The notes beneath the pieces are model-generated. The model did no database searches. It saw only the letters and a program-made list of their open reading frames with translations, and was not told where the DNA came from. A stretch of DNA of 64,000 nt. Source: Brevipalpus yothersi. Its lineage: Eukaryota > Arthropoda > Arachnida > Trombidiformes > Tenuipalpidae. Made by a program: the position numbers and the translations under genes. This document shows positions 34,320 to 46,322 of the stretch, one piece after another (the stretch's first letter is position 1; every line of letters starts with the position of its first letter). The stretch is taken from contig QZCP01000346.1 in NCBI GenBank assembly GCA_003956705.1, positions 62,001 through 126,000 on the forward strand. The letters run 5' to 3'.

Positions 34320-35704
34320 ATCTTCATCAATCATTCTCACCATATTAGCAACTGGTGGATGCATTCGAAGATTCTCTTTGATGCATTGATCCAGATATGT
34401 CAGTTGATTTAGGAGAGAAATCACCATGTCCTCATTTTTCTCATCAAAATCTAGTAGCTCTTCGTAAAGTTTTCGTTGTACATCCGGATTGTGGGCCATA
34501 TTGTGAAGGAACCATATTGTCATGTTGGCAATCGTTTCGAAGCTAGTTGACATGATGGTTATCAATTCTCCGATAAGATCCTCCCAGCCACCATTCGAAG
34601 TAGTTGTATTATTGATGAAATTATCCAGCATGTTATCAAGAAAGGCTTGGTGTCGTAGTTCCCGTTGATTTGTGATATCAGTACTATGCTCGTTGTCACT
34701 TGCATTTCTTTCATTGATGGTAATTGATAGTCCATATTCCTTATTGGTAGTCCAAGAAGCTTCTCATAGCTCGGGTTAATTCTGATCTCATTTCACCACA
34801 ATCACCCTCCTTAAGACCCAATGAAGTTTCAAGAGCTGTTGAGACGAGATGCTGGGATATAATTGGAAGAGGATCAACTTCATCGGCACTTGTGATGGCG
34901 AAGTCGTCTAACATAAGTTGAGTGTGATGTGAAATTGTTGGAACAAAATTCTCAAGTACACCAGGCATAAAAGAAGGAGCAACCAGATTTCGTCGAACTT
35001 TTCATTTCCTATCGGCAAGAGATATCAAGCCGTCAAAACCCTGGGTCAATTTTCTTGATGGCCAGCCACGATTGAGAAACTTTTTATTTCCCAATATTTT
35101 CTTCACGAAAAGAGGTATTGATGGAATTTAATTAGAGTAAAATGATATTAATTGTCAATTATCATTTTTAATACTCACTTTGGTGTGCCTCCATGACAAA
35201 ACACCCAACACTGGATAGTAAGAAACCCATATCAGTTGAAATCCTCGACCGCGCGCTCCATAAGAAGCTGAGATAAGGTACTCAGTCAGATTATCTAGAA
35301 TAGAATAGATTCAAAATACGAGATTTTCCAATCTTAATAATTCTTTCTCGAATGTATTAAGCAAAGAGAGAGAGAGAGAGAGAGATGAAAGAGAATAGAA
35401 ACTTGACTCACTTCGATTTTTCCAGAATTCTACCAAATTTCCAACCAAAAAGTGGTTAGGTTGAAGTTTAGGTAACTTTCGTGCCTTCTCGAAGAAATCA
35501 TACCTTTTTACAATAAAAAAAACTACAAAAGCAACACTGAGCAGCAAGGGTCCGAAAAGGATTAGTAAAAAACTAGGAATCATATTTGAATGTGTAGATT
35601 TATATCTGGCTATTCCCTCAGAATTTGATTGGAATCGTTTCCCAAAACTATCAACTTTCGAAACAAAGTTAAGGATCTATACCTAACGATAATGAATGAC
35701 TCGA

Positions 35705-35713
35705 CTATTTATA
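35705..35713 (-). promoter_or_regulatory. Retained TATA box of the broken P450
   Basis: TATAAATAG on the minus strand in the same context as at 5855-5863 upstream of CYP-A. It shows that the promoter region was duplicated together with the gene. Confidence 0.45.
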
Positions 35714-36219
35714 TGTGGAATTGATTCCTATCGGAGTCATCATTTCAGGAACAAGTTTGTTCTAAAATCGAACAAAATCATTTACGTCAGAAATGTCTGA
35801 GACTCATCTTCATACAAAGTTTCTTTTTCATATGCATTAACTTCAGTGATGGAACACTGCTTGCGCATTTGACGTAATAATCTTTCATCAAAATACGCTT
35901 TTTTATTCCTTCAAAATGCTACATTGTTTCTTTTTTTAATGCTTAATGGTCAAATTAGCTTTGTCCAAGTACCCATAAGTATTTATGGGCACTTGTGAAA
36001 GTTTACTTTGCCTCATGGGGATCTTTATGGCCATAGATTAACCAAGATGATGGCTTGTTAAAATAGCAAAAGGAAGATCTTTATTGGCGATTATTATTGA
36101 GTTTTCCTAAAGGCTATAAATCTGTAATTTGTTTCTCGAACAATTTTGAGTCTCAGTCATAACTGTGACTATGATTAGAGTCTCATAAAAATAATGATGA
36201 GGTTCAAAATTTCATTTTC

Positions 36220-37196
36220 CTTAGCACTTGCATTTCTCTCGCTAATGTGAGCTTCAACAATTCGGCTCGCATAATTCTCTATTTCATACATTCAAATGTG
36301 AATTCTGACTGTCTGATCATTTCATGTTCAGAAATGGAAAATTCAATCAAATTGGTAGTCCAAGAAGCTCGTCATAGCTCGCATTAATCAAATTCTCATG
36401 ACACAGCCAACATCTTCCCTGGGTCCCAAGGAAGTTCCAAAAGTTATCAAAAGTTATCAAAACAATATGCTGTGACACTATTGGAAGAAAATCAACTTGA
36501 ATTGAAATTGTGCAGTCGAAGTCCTTCGACATCAGTTCGATATGATGCAGAATTTTTGGAACAAAATTTTTGAGCTCACTAGGCACACAAGAGAGAGGAC
36601 CCAGATTTTTTCAAATTTCTCATTCCACGCCATCAAGTGACAATATTCCCACAAAGCCATTAGTTAATTTACTTGATGTCCAGCCACGACCTAAAAAATT
36701 TTCTATCGCTCAATATTTTTTGCACATAACAATTTATTGATAAAACTTGATCAGAATCAAGGGCAAAACAGCATATTCTATGCCACCCACTTGAGTGTAT
36801 TTCCATGAAACAACGCTTATGCCTGGAAGAAACAAAATCCACAGAGAAAAAAGCCTCTCTCGTGGGCTCCATGAGAGACTGAGATCATGTAATCTGTTAT
36901 ACATGTATTTTCTGAAATAGAATGAACCCATTTGAGATCATCCTTCCTGGATAATACTCTTTTAAATAATAGTGAGAGAAAGAGAAAACTAAAATATTGA
37001 CTTACTCCTATTCTTCTAGAACCCCAATAAATTTTCCTCGAGAAGTCATAAGGTTGTAGCTCAGGTATCTGTGATGCTTTTTGAGAAACGAATATTTCAC
37101 CAAAATAAAACTGGGCACAAAGGTGAGACTAAAACCAAAACCCATGAAAGAACTGTGTATAAGTTCCCTTATTAAGTAACATTTTGAAATAAACAA
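36220..37196 (-). pseudogene. Full-span but degenerate P450
   Basis: Minus-strand pieces in order: exon-3 remains (36220-36720, with the L-P-I-V-S-Q-H-I-V and F-V-P-K-I-L-H-H segments and a frameshift cluster near 36440-36460), exon-2 remains (about 36785-36910) and an exon 1 with membrane anchor (about 37010-37196). The part of exon 3 after about residue 270 is missing. It sits just upstream of the doubly interrupted copy, as the 6390-6575 fragment sits upstream of CYP-A. Confidence 0.8.
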
Positions 37197-37700
37197 TGGC
37201 TCAAGCTGTCCTCATCTAATCACCCGTCTAGAACTTGATAACTTTTCTATCGGAAAACAATCAATTCTATCTTATGGTAAAAAAGTGATTCGACCATTTA
37301 TCCATCGAACATATTTTCAACGGAGCCGGAATTGAAGAATAAGCTTACCTCGAGAGCTACCCAAATGATGCTCAATATCATTATTCCACAATTCCAGTAC
37401 ATCACTTTAGTATGAGTGATGCGGAAATTTTGCTTACATCTTGAAAAAATTATAACTATCGATATTTAGTTTCGAATTTAACTTTAATGTCTCAAATCGA
37501 AACAAATTTTTAAATAAGCACTAGATAGGAATCATCAGAGTTACTCATTGGATTATCATCTTTGAGAAAGGACGTGTCCGGAAATGGCCCATTTTTGATT
37601 TTGAAAATTTTGTTCGATCTTAGATGAACTTTTGACGAGGATTACGAATATCAGGTCAAAAATCATGCCAGATGAACTGAATTCGAGATGAGAGAAAAAA

Positions 37701-38060
37701 TGGTGTTACGACCGAATAGTGATAACACCTTCTTATCTCTCATTGGAAGTAAGATAAGATGAGCCTTATCTCATGTCCCGGAAATTGGGGGAAGTTGGTC
37801 GAAATGAGCCTTTTTACTCATAACTTTGGAATATCTCAAAAATCATAGATAAAAATCCTGAACTGATAACATTTTCTTATCTTTCATCAAAAGTGAGATA
37901 AGATAAGGTATGACTTAGTCATCGACCGATAAAAAATATGATAAATATGCAAAAAAATGGTGTTACGATCGAGTAGTGATAACACTTTCTTATCTCTCAT
38001 CGGAAGTGAGATAAGATGGGCCTTATCTCATGCCCCGGAAATTGGGGGAAATTGGTCAAA
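37701..38060. repeat. Direct repeat of about 260-bp period, GATAAG-rich
   Basis: Two units, 37701-37805 and 37961-38060, share ATGGTGTTACGA, AGTGATAACAC, CTTATCTCTCAT and CCCGGAAATTGGGGGAA blocks. A third, weaker GATAAG segment lies between them at about 37880-37920. All sit near the left end of the 2.3-kb transposon. Confidence 0.85.
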
Positions 38061-38257
38061 AAAAGCTTTTTTTGGTATTTCTCTGAGGTAAAGCTTTGAT
38101 ATCGAAAACTGGTTAAATAATTTCAATTCTATTATTAATAGATTACCAGAGCCCTGTCAGTGTTAAACAGTCAGCACCACGTGAAGGTAGGGATGGATTT
38201 TGACTGACCACAGACAGTTTTTTAGAGTGGTTGTCTTTGCCTCCACTTTACCAGAGC

Positions 38258-38662
38258 TCATGGGGCTCTCACTTTGGAGCCCTTCTCATAAAGGAGCTCA
38301 AGCCCACTCTTTTGTTGAGGAGGGCTCAATCCCTTATCAATCATGATAGAGGTCCGAATCTCTTGGGCATACTCTTGTTGCCTGATCGCTTTGGCCTCAA
38401 GAGCTTCTGCCTCCATCTTCTTATTGTCAGCCTCTCTCTCATGACCTGCCACATATAGCTTCGCTTTTTGATCATGGAGGCCAAGATGCCTGCCAAAATG
38501 CCGTGTAGCACTGGTCCCCAATCGCCGTGGCAATTTTTCTCTCTTTTGCTCCTTCTTTGGGTTCAACCCATGAGCTGGGAGGTTGCTCATGACCCAATCT
38601 GAGTCTCTCGCTTTCATTCGAAGCCTCCTCAGCTGCCTCTTACTTTTCTCACTACTATCCAT
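38258..38662 (-). CDS. Small basic protein of unknown function, copy 3 (intact)
   Basis: 134 codons, the best preserved member of the family. It has a very basic N-terminal half with many Lys/Arg, then RHFGRHLGLHDQKAKLYVAG, an Ala/Glu-rich helix (about 85-105) and KGLSPPQQKSGLELLYEKG near the end. No membrane segment or known domain. The start is the first ATG of the frame. The last codons run into a possible splice donor (AAA-GTGAGAG), so a second exon could exist. It lies in a transposon without transposase. Confidence 0.6.
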   Translation of the reverse strand: MDSSEKSKRQLRRLRMKARDSDWVMSNLPAHGLNPKKEQKREKLPRRLGTSATRHFGRHLGLHDQKAKLYVAGHEREADNKKMEAEALEAKAIRQQEYAQEIRTSIMIDKGLSPPQQKSGLELLYEKGSKVRAP

Positions 38663-39196
38663 GATTTCTCAGATAGCAGCGAGTCAATGAACTCGATGAA
38701 CTCAAATTGATGAAAATCTCTTTGGAATATCTGGAAAAATAGCTTGGATGAGGACGAAAACTTTGGCGAAATAGGAATAGAATGATTAACACCGATTTGG
38801 AATTTTTCTGCTCACTCGAAGAATACCATCTGATTTTCCCGCTCAATCAGAGAACAACATTCAATTTTCGCGGTCAAAAAATGATCAACTTTTGAATTTT
38901 GGGCTCTCTCAGAGATTAAATTCCGATTTACTTTATATGTTGAATCTTGCATTATAATCCGGTCAATTTACTCCCTCAATAATACTCATATTTGACACAA
39001 ATCTTATGCATAATTCATTCTTTCACACAATGAAAAAAAACCAAATTCATAAATCAATGCTGGAAGATAAATTGAGTTACTCAAGTTATCAGCCGAGAAG
39101 ATCCATCACCATTGGAAATCATGGACAAGAGGAATCATCACCCAATTCATCATGATTGAGTCTGTAGATTCCATTGATACGTCATAAAAATAATGT

Positions 39197-39535
39197 TAGG
39201 GGAAAATAAGTCCCTACCAATAATTGTGACTCCTTATCTGATTTCTTATCTGATTTAACTCTTGTCTAGAGATCTCTGATCATATATAAATACTCTCCTG
39301 TCTGAAGAGCTAACTACTAGTTACTAGTTACTTACGACCAGTGTACGACAGTAGTAACGACAGTAGTAACGAGTCAACAGTATGTGATACAGTACCTACA
39401 GCTATTAAGCGTTCGTGACAAGTGCCTTTCTTCTTTTGTTAACCTTTAATCTGTTTGATTAGTATTAAAAGATACCGATTAGTTTGTGTAAGCCATACGA
39501 AGTCCCTGATAGGTTAAATTCCTGAGTCTCATCAG
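39197..39535 (+). other. Possible solo LTR or promoter-like segment
   Basis: Begins TGTTAGGGGAAAATAAGTCC, has a good TATA box (CATATATAAATACTC near 39290), short repeats (TACTAGTTACTAGTTA, AGTAGTAACGACAGTAGTAA) and a GC-richer end (GCGGCCCTGGTCGAGG). This is the look of an LTR retrotransposon end, but I see neither a second copy nor a clear target duplication. Confidence 0.3.
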
Positions 39536-40759
39536 CGGCCCTGGTCGAGGTTCGAAGTGGCGAGGTCAAAAAATATTGAAGTCATCAATATTATTTGGGT
39601 TCGTCTTAATCACAAAAATAGCATTCTCCGGAAATTGTTATTTTTTGCCACTAAAACTTGACTTAAACTATATCAATGATTCATCCTAGAGTAATCTACT
39701 CTGAAATCATGCATTCCATGTGTTTATTAGCAAAAATCTGCTATTAAGGACACTTTTTGTGTTCAACTTTGAACCTCGCTAACTAAACAATGGTTGATCT
39801 AGACACCCCAAACTTGGTATCATAGTAATCTGTAGATGATGAACTTCCCAAATATATAATTTTCATCAGAATCGGACATGGGCCAAAAAAGCCCCTTTTC
39901 CGGACACGTCCTTTCCCCCAAACTAGCCTCATTAAGATACACAACCTCGATAAGATGCATTGTAAGAGAGCTTCTACAAGTGTACTGTTCGAATTATCTG
40001 TTCATGCTTTGTGATTATCTTTCCATGATTGATGATGAAACTTTGATCCCTAAAAAATTAGTGAATTGGGGAATACATCCAGTTAATCCAAGATGAGAAA
40101 CTAAAAATGAGTGCGAAGATAGGATCAAATGTCAAAGGTCATAGATACTTTGACTGGTGCAATCAGTTCTGCAAACTTCATTCCTAGTTTTCGTCAAAAT
40201 TTTGATCAAACATTTGGCCCATAACAATAATAACGCAAGTCCATCTAGTATTAATCACACAAGGATCTCATGAAGTTATCCTTGAAGAGAAGATGGCTCA
40301 TGAAATTCATTCAAAAACGGTACGATATCGATATAAGAGGCGTATACCATTCAAAAACGCGAGAAAGATCAATTCAGTCACATTGTATCCTGAACAAACA
40401 TAAAACTGATTGCATACGTAGAGAACAATCACGGTGAATATGGAAACGAGGAAAAATTTTGCCATGGTCAAATTAATTCGAATATAGGAAAAAGGCATAT
40501 TTCTATTTCTGGAGAGTATTTTGTGCTTATCGTTTTTTGATGTTACTTCGAGATGAGAATATGGCGAGGAAAATGAAATACGATTCAATTTGAGAAAAGA
40601 GCACCAAGATTGTCGTGATATGGCTTAAGTCATCGTTAGAAGATCTGGCTGCGTATGGAAAAATTTCGTCATGGTTATTATTTGCATAATTCACATTGGA
40701 AGAAAAAGTTTATTGTATCGAATTTTATTATAATCTGCAATCATCAACAGAAGAGGATC

Positions 40760-42223
40760 TCAGCGTCGGGAAATGAATTGGAATTTAAGAGGTTTCTCCG
40801 GTCTAGTTAACAAATCAATCTGTACTTGAGCCTTTTCTTTTTCAACAGGCTCAATCCGGAATCGTTTGATGATATTGATGAAGATAATCTTAGCCTCCAA
40901 AACCACCAAACGCTCACCAACACAGCGTCTGGGGCCATCACCAAATGGTACATAGGCACCAGAAGGAATTTTGGCGATGTTTTCAGGTGCAAACCGGGAA
41001 GGATCAAACTTTTCTGGTTCTGGATAGATATCTTTGTCATGATGAATAAAGTATATGAATGTGACTGAGAGGATACCTTTCGGAATGGTATAACCATCGA
41101 GCGTGATATCTTCATCAACCATCCTCACCATATTAGCAACTGGTGGATGCATTCGAAGATTCTCTTTGGAGCATTGATCCAGATATGTCAGTTGATTTAG
41201 GAGAGAAATCACCATGTCCTCATTTTTCTCATCAAAATCTAGTAGCTCTTCGTAAAGTTTCTGTTGTACATCCGGATTGTGGGCCATATTGTGAAGGAAC
41301 CATATTGTCATGATGGCAATCGTTTCGAAACTAGTTATCATGATGGTTATCAATTCTCCGATAAGATTCTTCAAGCCACCGTTTGTGGTAGAAGTAGTAT
41401 TTTGATTATAAATAAAATTATCTATCATATTATCCAGGAAAGCTTGATTTCGTACTTTGGGTTTGTGGTTTGTGATATCATTTTCATGAGTATTTCTTTC
41501 ACTGATACGGGCTTCTACAATTAGTCTTGCATATTTCTCCATACATTCACGTTCATCTTGAATTCCATATATCCAATTGTAAACTTTCCATAGCTGATCA
41601 TTCCATGTGTAGAAACGATAAGTTCGATCGTATTGAAAATCTAGAAAGCTTCTGATAGCATGTGTCAATTCACTACTCATTTTACTACCTTCTTTGAGTC
41701 CCAATGAAGTTTCAAGAGCTGTAGAGACAAGGTGTTGTGATATAATTGGAAGGGGGTCAACTGCATTCGAACTTGTAGTAGCAAAGTCCTCTAACATGTG
41801 CTGAGTATGATGCAAAATCGTTGGAACGAAATTTTCGAGCACGCTAGACGCATAGGAAGGAGCAACCAGATTTCGTCGAACTTTCCATTTCTCATCGGCA
41901 AGAGATATCAAGCCCTCAAAACCATGGGTCAATTTTCTTGATGGCCAGCCACGATTGAGAAATTTTCTATTTCCCAATATTTTCTTGACATAAGAAAGAG
42001 GTTGATGAAACTCGATTAGAGCATAGTGATACAAATCTTATAGTGCTCACTTTATTGTGTTTCCATGAGAAAATACCCAACACTGGATAGTAGAAAACCC
42101 ATAGGACCAGGAATCCTCTCTCCTGCGCTGTGCAACACGCTGAGATGAAGAACTCAGTCAAATTATCTGAAATTTAAAATGGATCAAATATAAGAGGTTT
42201 TAATTCTTTCTCGAATGCATTAA

Positions 42224-42263
<40 letters not shown>

Positions 42264-42449
42264 AAAATTTAACTCACTTCGATTTTGCCAAAATCCTATT
42301 AAATTTCCTACGAAAAAGTGATGAGGTTGAAGTTTAGGTAACTGTCCGGCCTTTCTGAGGAATTTAAATCTTTCCACAATAAAACTAATCACAAAAGCTA
42401 CACTTAACAGCAATAACCCCTGGACAATTCTTGAAGTATCAAGAAGCAT
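40760..42449 (-). CDS. Cytochrome P450, clan 4-like (CYP-C)
   Basis: Three exons give 503 residues: 42278-42449, 42051-42166 and 40760-41983, with phases as in CYP-A. Seen: anchor LLLLSVAFVISFIV (about 12-25), the W-K-V-R-R-N-L-V-A-P-S segment, I-helix TSFETIAIMTIW, K-helix KENLRMHPP, FDPSRF and FGDGPRRCVGER. Compared with CYP-A/B it differs throughout exon 3 (roughly three quarters identical by eye), so it is an older branch. The truncated copy at 17590-18025 is its closest relative. GA repeats sit in intron 1 and a 57-bp CT run lies about 50 bp upstream of the start codon. ER monooxygenase by family; substrate unknown. Confidence 0.93.
42236..42261. repeat. (GA)n in CYP-C intron 1
   Basis: Short GA tract close to the intron-1 donor, in the same position as in CYP-A. 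Confidence 0.9.
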
Positions 42450-42494
42450 TTTGTAGATACTGATGTCTTCCTGGCTGTTTCCTCAAAATTTTAT

Positions 42495-42496
<2 letters not shown>

Positions 42497-42553
<57 letters not shown>
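42497..42553. repeat. (CT)n upstream of CYP-C
   Basis: About 57 bp of CT repeats, 48 bp upstream of the CYP-C start codon, probably in its 5' leader or core promoter (GA on the sense strand). Confidence 0.95.
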
Positions 42554-42555
<2 letters not shown>

Positions 42556-42839
42556 AAACTATCAACTTTCGTAGCTCACAGCAAATGAGATTGACTTAAC
42601 GGTATAAAATAACTTCATTATCTATCCACTGAGTAAATCTTAATTGTGACAATCATTTTAATAACAAGCTAGATTTACAGCGCGAGTCAAGCAAAACCGA
42701 TATCCATCGAAAAATGATTATCTGAGAAAATACAGTTCCAATTTTTATACGCAATAACATTTAGTGATCTAACACGGGTCTCACACATCTTCTGTGGATC
42801 TTTAAGTTCACTTTTCCATTGAATTGTAATCTTCTACAT

Positions 42840-44460
42840 GTCTAATAGCAAAATTTTTGTTTTCTTCCAATGCAAATGTTAGGCTGAGAGCATTTATGAA
42901 GGTTCAATTTGTTTGTCTTTTCAATGGAAATGATTATGGCCATAAAATGATGGAAACTATCACATCATACCAGGAACGAAAATTCTTTTTTTGGGATCAT
43001 TATCGAATTTGTTCCGAAAACAGCCAGATGTTTCATCTGATTTATATTCAATTGAAGTAGAATTTAATTTTAGATTTAATTCATCCCCTTCACAGTTATA
43101 ACTGTGACTCCCAAATAGAAATCATGAGAAACTTGATCTCAAGAAGAAATTTATTACTCATAGTTTGATATTCATTTCTAATGCCTTAAATTGTTTTCTA
43201 AAAACTTAATGTCAATTGAACGAAAAAAATCATTTGACCGATTCAGCTAATGAATATTATTTGAATTCATCTGACCTTCAGTCAAAGTATATCCGCCTAG
43301 GTGGAAATCATTCTGATGGATATTACCTCACAAACTTCTTCACCCGTGTGTAGGACTGTTTGATTTAAATTCCTATGCTCACCCTGTGATATGATCTCTA
43401 GATGGTTGGTGATAAAAATTTTAGAAAACCTGAAATTCATAGATTCTTCATCATTCTCCTTACATATGTGAATACTGTGTAAATCTTGCTACTCCAAGAT
43501 GAGAATTAAAGATGAGCATCTAGATAGGATCAAATGTCAGAGGTCACTGATACTTAGACTCATTCAACCGGTTCTGTAAACTTGATTCCTAGTTTTTGTC
43601 TAAATTTTGATCAAAATTTTGGCCAATAACCAGAATAATTCATAGCCATCTTATATCAGGCACACCAAAAAATCTCATCAAGAATAGTTTGGAGAAAATT
43701 ATCCATGAATTCCGTTAAAAGGAGAACAATTTCGATATATTAAATGATAAATATACACAGTGGGCACAAAGTTTTGTTCTATTATAATTTCCAATTAAAA
43801 GTGCATAAAAATCCAATTGAACAACTCTAATGCAAGCTGAACCAGATTCTTGGTTATGATAGATGAAAATTCTGAAATACATGTAATCAAACTTTTTTAG
43901 TGCGATATTATGGTCAAAAATTATCACACTGTGCCATCTCAAGGCTAAAAATTTTCAAATTTTTAAAACTTTCCATCGCAAATTATCATGGAATGGAACA
44001 TTAAATCCTGCCCCCCCCCTGTATATGTGCAAATCGAGAACCATCAATAAAGGAGGGAAATCAATATGATAATTAGAGATTTTTTGTAAGGGAAAGAGTA
44101 ACCATGATAAATAAGGAAAATTCTGCCAGCTAGATTCAAAAAAACATATTTATATCTTGTAGAAGATGTTTTCTCACCAAAATACGCATTCTATCATACA
44201 TATACCTGAAATGACCTTCTGAGGAGCATGTTTTCGTTTTGGAAAAGGTGAAAAAAATCAATTTTCGTGTTTCTCGATATGAAAAGTTTCGTTCCCATCA
44301 AATTATCGCGAGTAGAAAGAATCATTTCATGGATGAATTTGATCAAATTTAGCATAGAATAATGGAGATACTTCATTTTTATTAACACCGAGGAAATTCT
44401 GGAATAAATAAGTAGTCGAAAACAAGTTTTTATGCACACAGATTCACATAACAATCATGA
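42840..44460. repeat. Intergenic block duplicated at 70-1440
   Basis: Interval between CYP-D (3' end) and CYP-C (5' end). No gene is supported. It contains copy 4 of the recurrent block (43530-43640). The inner part 43740-44010 has no counterpart at the left of the window and may be an insertion, since it ends in a C-run (CCCCCCCC near 44015). Confidence 0.75.
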
Positions 44461-44479
44461 ATGATATGAACCAAGTTGC

Positions 44480-46160
44480 TCATATTCGAGGAATGAATTT
44501 GAATTTCAATTGCTTCTTCGGTCTGGTGAGAAGATCAATCTGTACTTCCGCTGTATTTGCTTCAACTGGTTCAATTTTAAATTTTTTGATTATATTGCTG
44601 AAGATAATTTTAGCTTCCAAAATCGCTATACGTTCACCAATACAACGTCTGGGGCCATCACCAAATGGAATGTAGGCATCAAGAGGAATTTTGGCAATGT
44701 TCTCAGGTGCAAAGCGAGATGGATTGAACTTTTCCGGCTCCGGATAGATCTCTTCGTCATGATGAATGAAGTATATGAATGTGACTGAGAGGATGCCTTT
44801 TGGAATAATAGTATTATCATTGAGCGGAACTTCTTCATCAATCATTCTCACCATATTAGCCACTGGTGGATGCATTCGAAGATTCTCTTTCACACATTGA
44901 TCCAAGTATGTCAATTCATTTATCTGGGAGATAGTGATATTCTCATTCTTCTCATCGAAACCCAACAGCTCTTCGTAAAGTTTCTGTTGTACATCTGGAT
45001 TATGGGCCATATTATGAAGGAACCACATTGTTGTGTTCGCAACTGTTTCGAAACTAGTAGCTATAATTACCACTAATTCACCGATCAGATCTTCCAATCT
45101 ATCACTCATAACGTTACGATTGTTCATGAATTTGTCCAACATGTTATCCAAGAATGCTTGATTCCTCACACCCGATCCACTCGTATGATCAACCCCTATT
45201 TCATTTGCCTCTGAATTCCTTTCAGCAATACGTGCTTCGATAATTTGTCGAGCATATTTTTTCATACTTTCTCGATGATCACTGATTCCATAGATCCAAT
45301 TGTATACTTTGAGCAGTTGATCATTCCATGTGTATAAACGAAATATTCGATCGAATTGAGAGTCCAGAAAGTTTGTGGTAGCCTCTCTCAATCCAATTCT
45401 CATGTCATCGCCACCTCCCTCCTTGAGTCCCAATGAAGTTTCAAGAGTGATCGAAATTATGTGTTGCGATACTATTGGAAGTGCATCAGTCGGCTCACAT
45501 TTGGTTGCCAATAAATCATTCAACATGAGTTCCGTGTGATATAAAATTGTTGGAACAAAGTTTTCCAAAACACTGGGCACATAGGATGGGGCAACCAGAT
45601 TTCTTCGAGTTTTCCATTCAGCATTCGCAAGAGTTACTAAGCCGGCAAAACCATGGGTTATCTTTCTTGATGGCCAGCCACGATCAAGAAATTTTTTGTT
45701 TCCCAATATTTTCTGTTCTCACCAAAATATTTACAGATAAAGATTGTGAACAAAAATTGAGCCAACAATACTCACCTTACCATGCTTCCATGATGTAACA
45801 AAAATTACTGGATAATAGGATAACCAGATGGTCATCATCCCCTGTTTACGCAAGCGATGAGCTCCAGATATTAAATATCTTCCAATGTCGTCTATAATGA
45901 AATGAATTCCCATTCCAAGTTGAACATTCAAGCAAATGCAAGTAAATGAATAAATAGAGAGAGAGAGAGAGAGACCTACCTCTGTTCTGCCAGAATGCCG
46001 AAAGATTTCCAACTAAAAAATATGGAGGTTGGATTGTAGGAAGTCGCCATACTTTCTCAATGTATGAATATTTTTTCACAATAAAACCAACGAGAAACGC
46101 AACTATCAGCACTAGAATTCCAGAGAAAATTTGAAAACTGATTTCGTTGAGAATGATCAT
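44480..46160 (-). CDS. Cytochrome P450, clan 4-like (CYP-D)
   Basis: Three exons give 509 residues: 45980-46160, 45776-45891 and 44480-45712 (donors GTAGGT and GTGAGT; acceptors TATAG and ACAG). The start is the ATG at 46160 because it aligns with the other copies; the frame is open further upstream to 46220. It is the most divergent intact copy: anchor ILVLIVAFLVGFIV, C-helix W-K-T-R-R-N-L-V-A-P-S, I-helix ATSFETVANTTMW, K-helix KENLRMHPP, haem loop FGDGPRRCIGER. A one-residue insertion occurs near the NDNT-I-I-P segment. It ends the P450 array, next to a microsatellite and an assembly gap. ER monooxygenase by family; substrate unknown. Confidence 0.93.
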
Positions 46161-46249
46161 TTTCGAATCACTGTATTGGATAAAAAGTTTCAACTTGAGT
46201 TCCCTTGTAAGAATGCTCAAAACTTTCTCTCACTTATCACTCACTCACT

Positions 46250-46271
46250 AACTCTCTCTCTCACTCACTAA

Positions 46272-46322
<51 letters not shown>

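Larger units (their letters stand above)
22900..35583 (-). pseudogene. P450 copy broken by two nested insertions
   Basis: Assembling the flanks gives one P450 locus of CYP-A type: 3' flank 22900-23183 (matches 3770-4000), last exon in pieces 29400-29724 and 34320-35120, exon 2 near 35175-35300, exon 1 about 35412-35583. A TIR transposon (23184-29399) sits in the last codons and an LTR element (29730-34319) in exon 3. Further lesions: the Trp codon of the W-K-V-R-R region is TGA near 35005, about 100 bp is lost near 34710-34745, and the reading frame slips near 29450. The haem loop FGDGPIRCVGE is still visible. A TATA box like that of CYP-A is kept at 35705. Clearly not functional. Confidence 0.93.
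37568..39915. mobile_element. 2.3-kb sibling TIR transposon
   Basis: The left end AAAGGACGTGTCCGGAAA and right end TTTTCCGGACACGTCCTTT are reverse complements. The flanks 37400-37567 and 39916-40260 are contiguous in the related block 16510-17060, proving an insertion. The left 100 bp resemble 23200-23345 of the larger transposon (AGATGAACTTTTGACG wording). It contains a GATAAG-rich direct repeat (37701-38060) and one small-protein frame (38258-38662), but no transposase, so it would depend on an enzyme from elsewhere. Confidence 0.85.
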
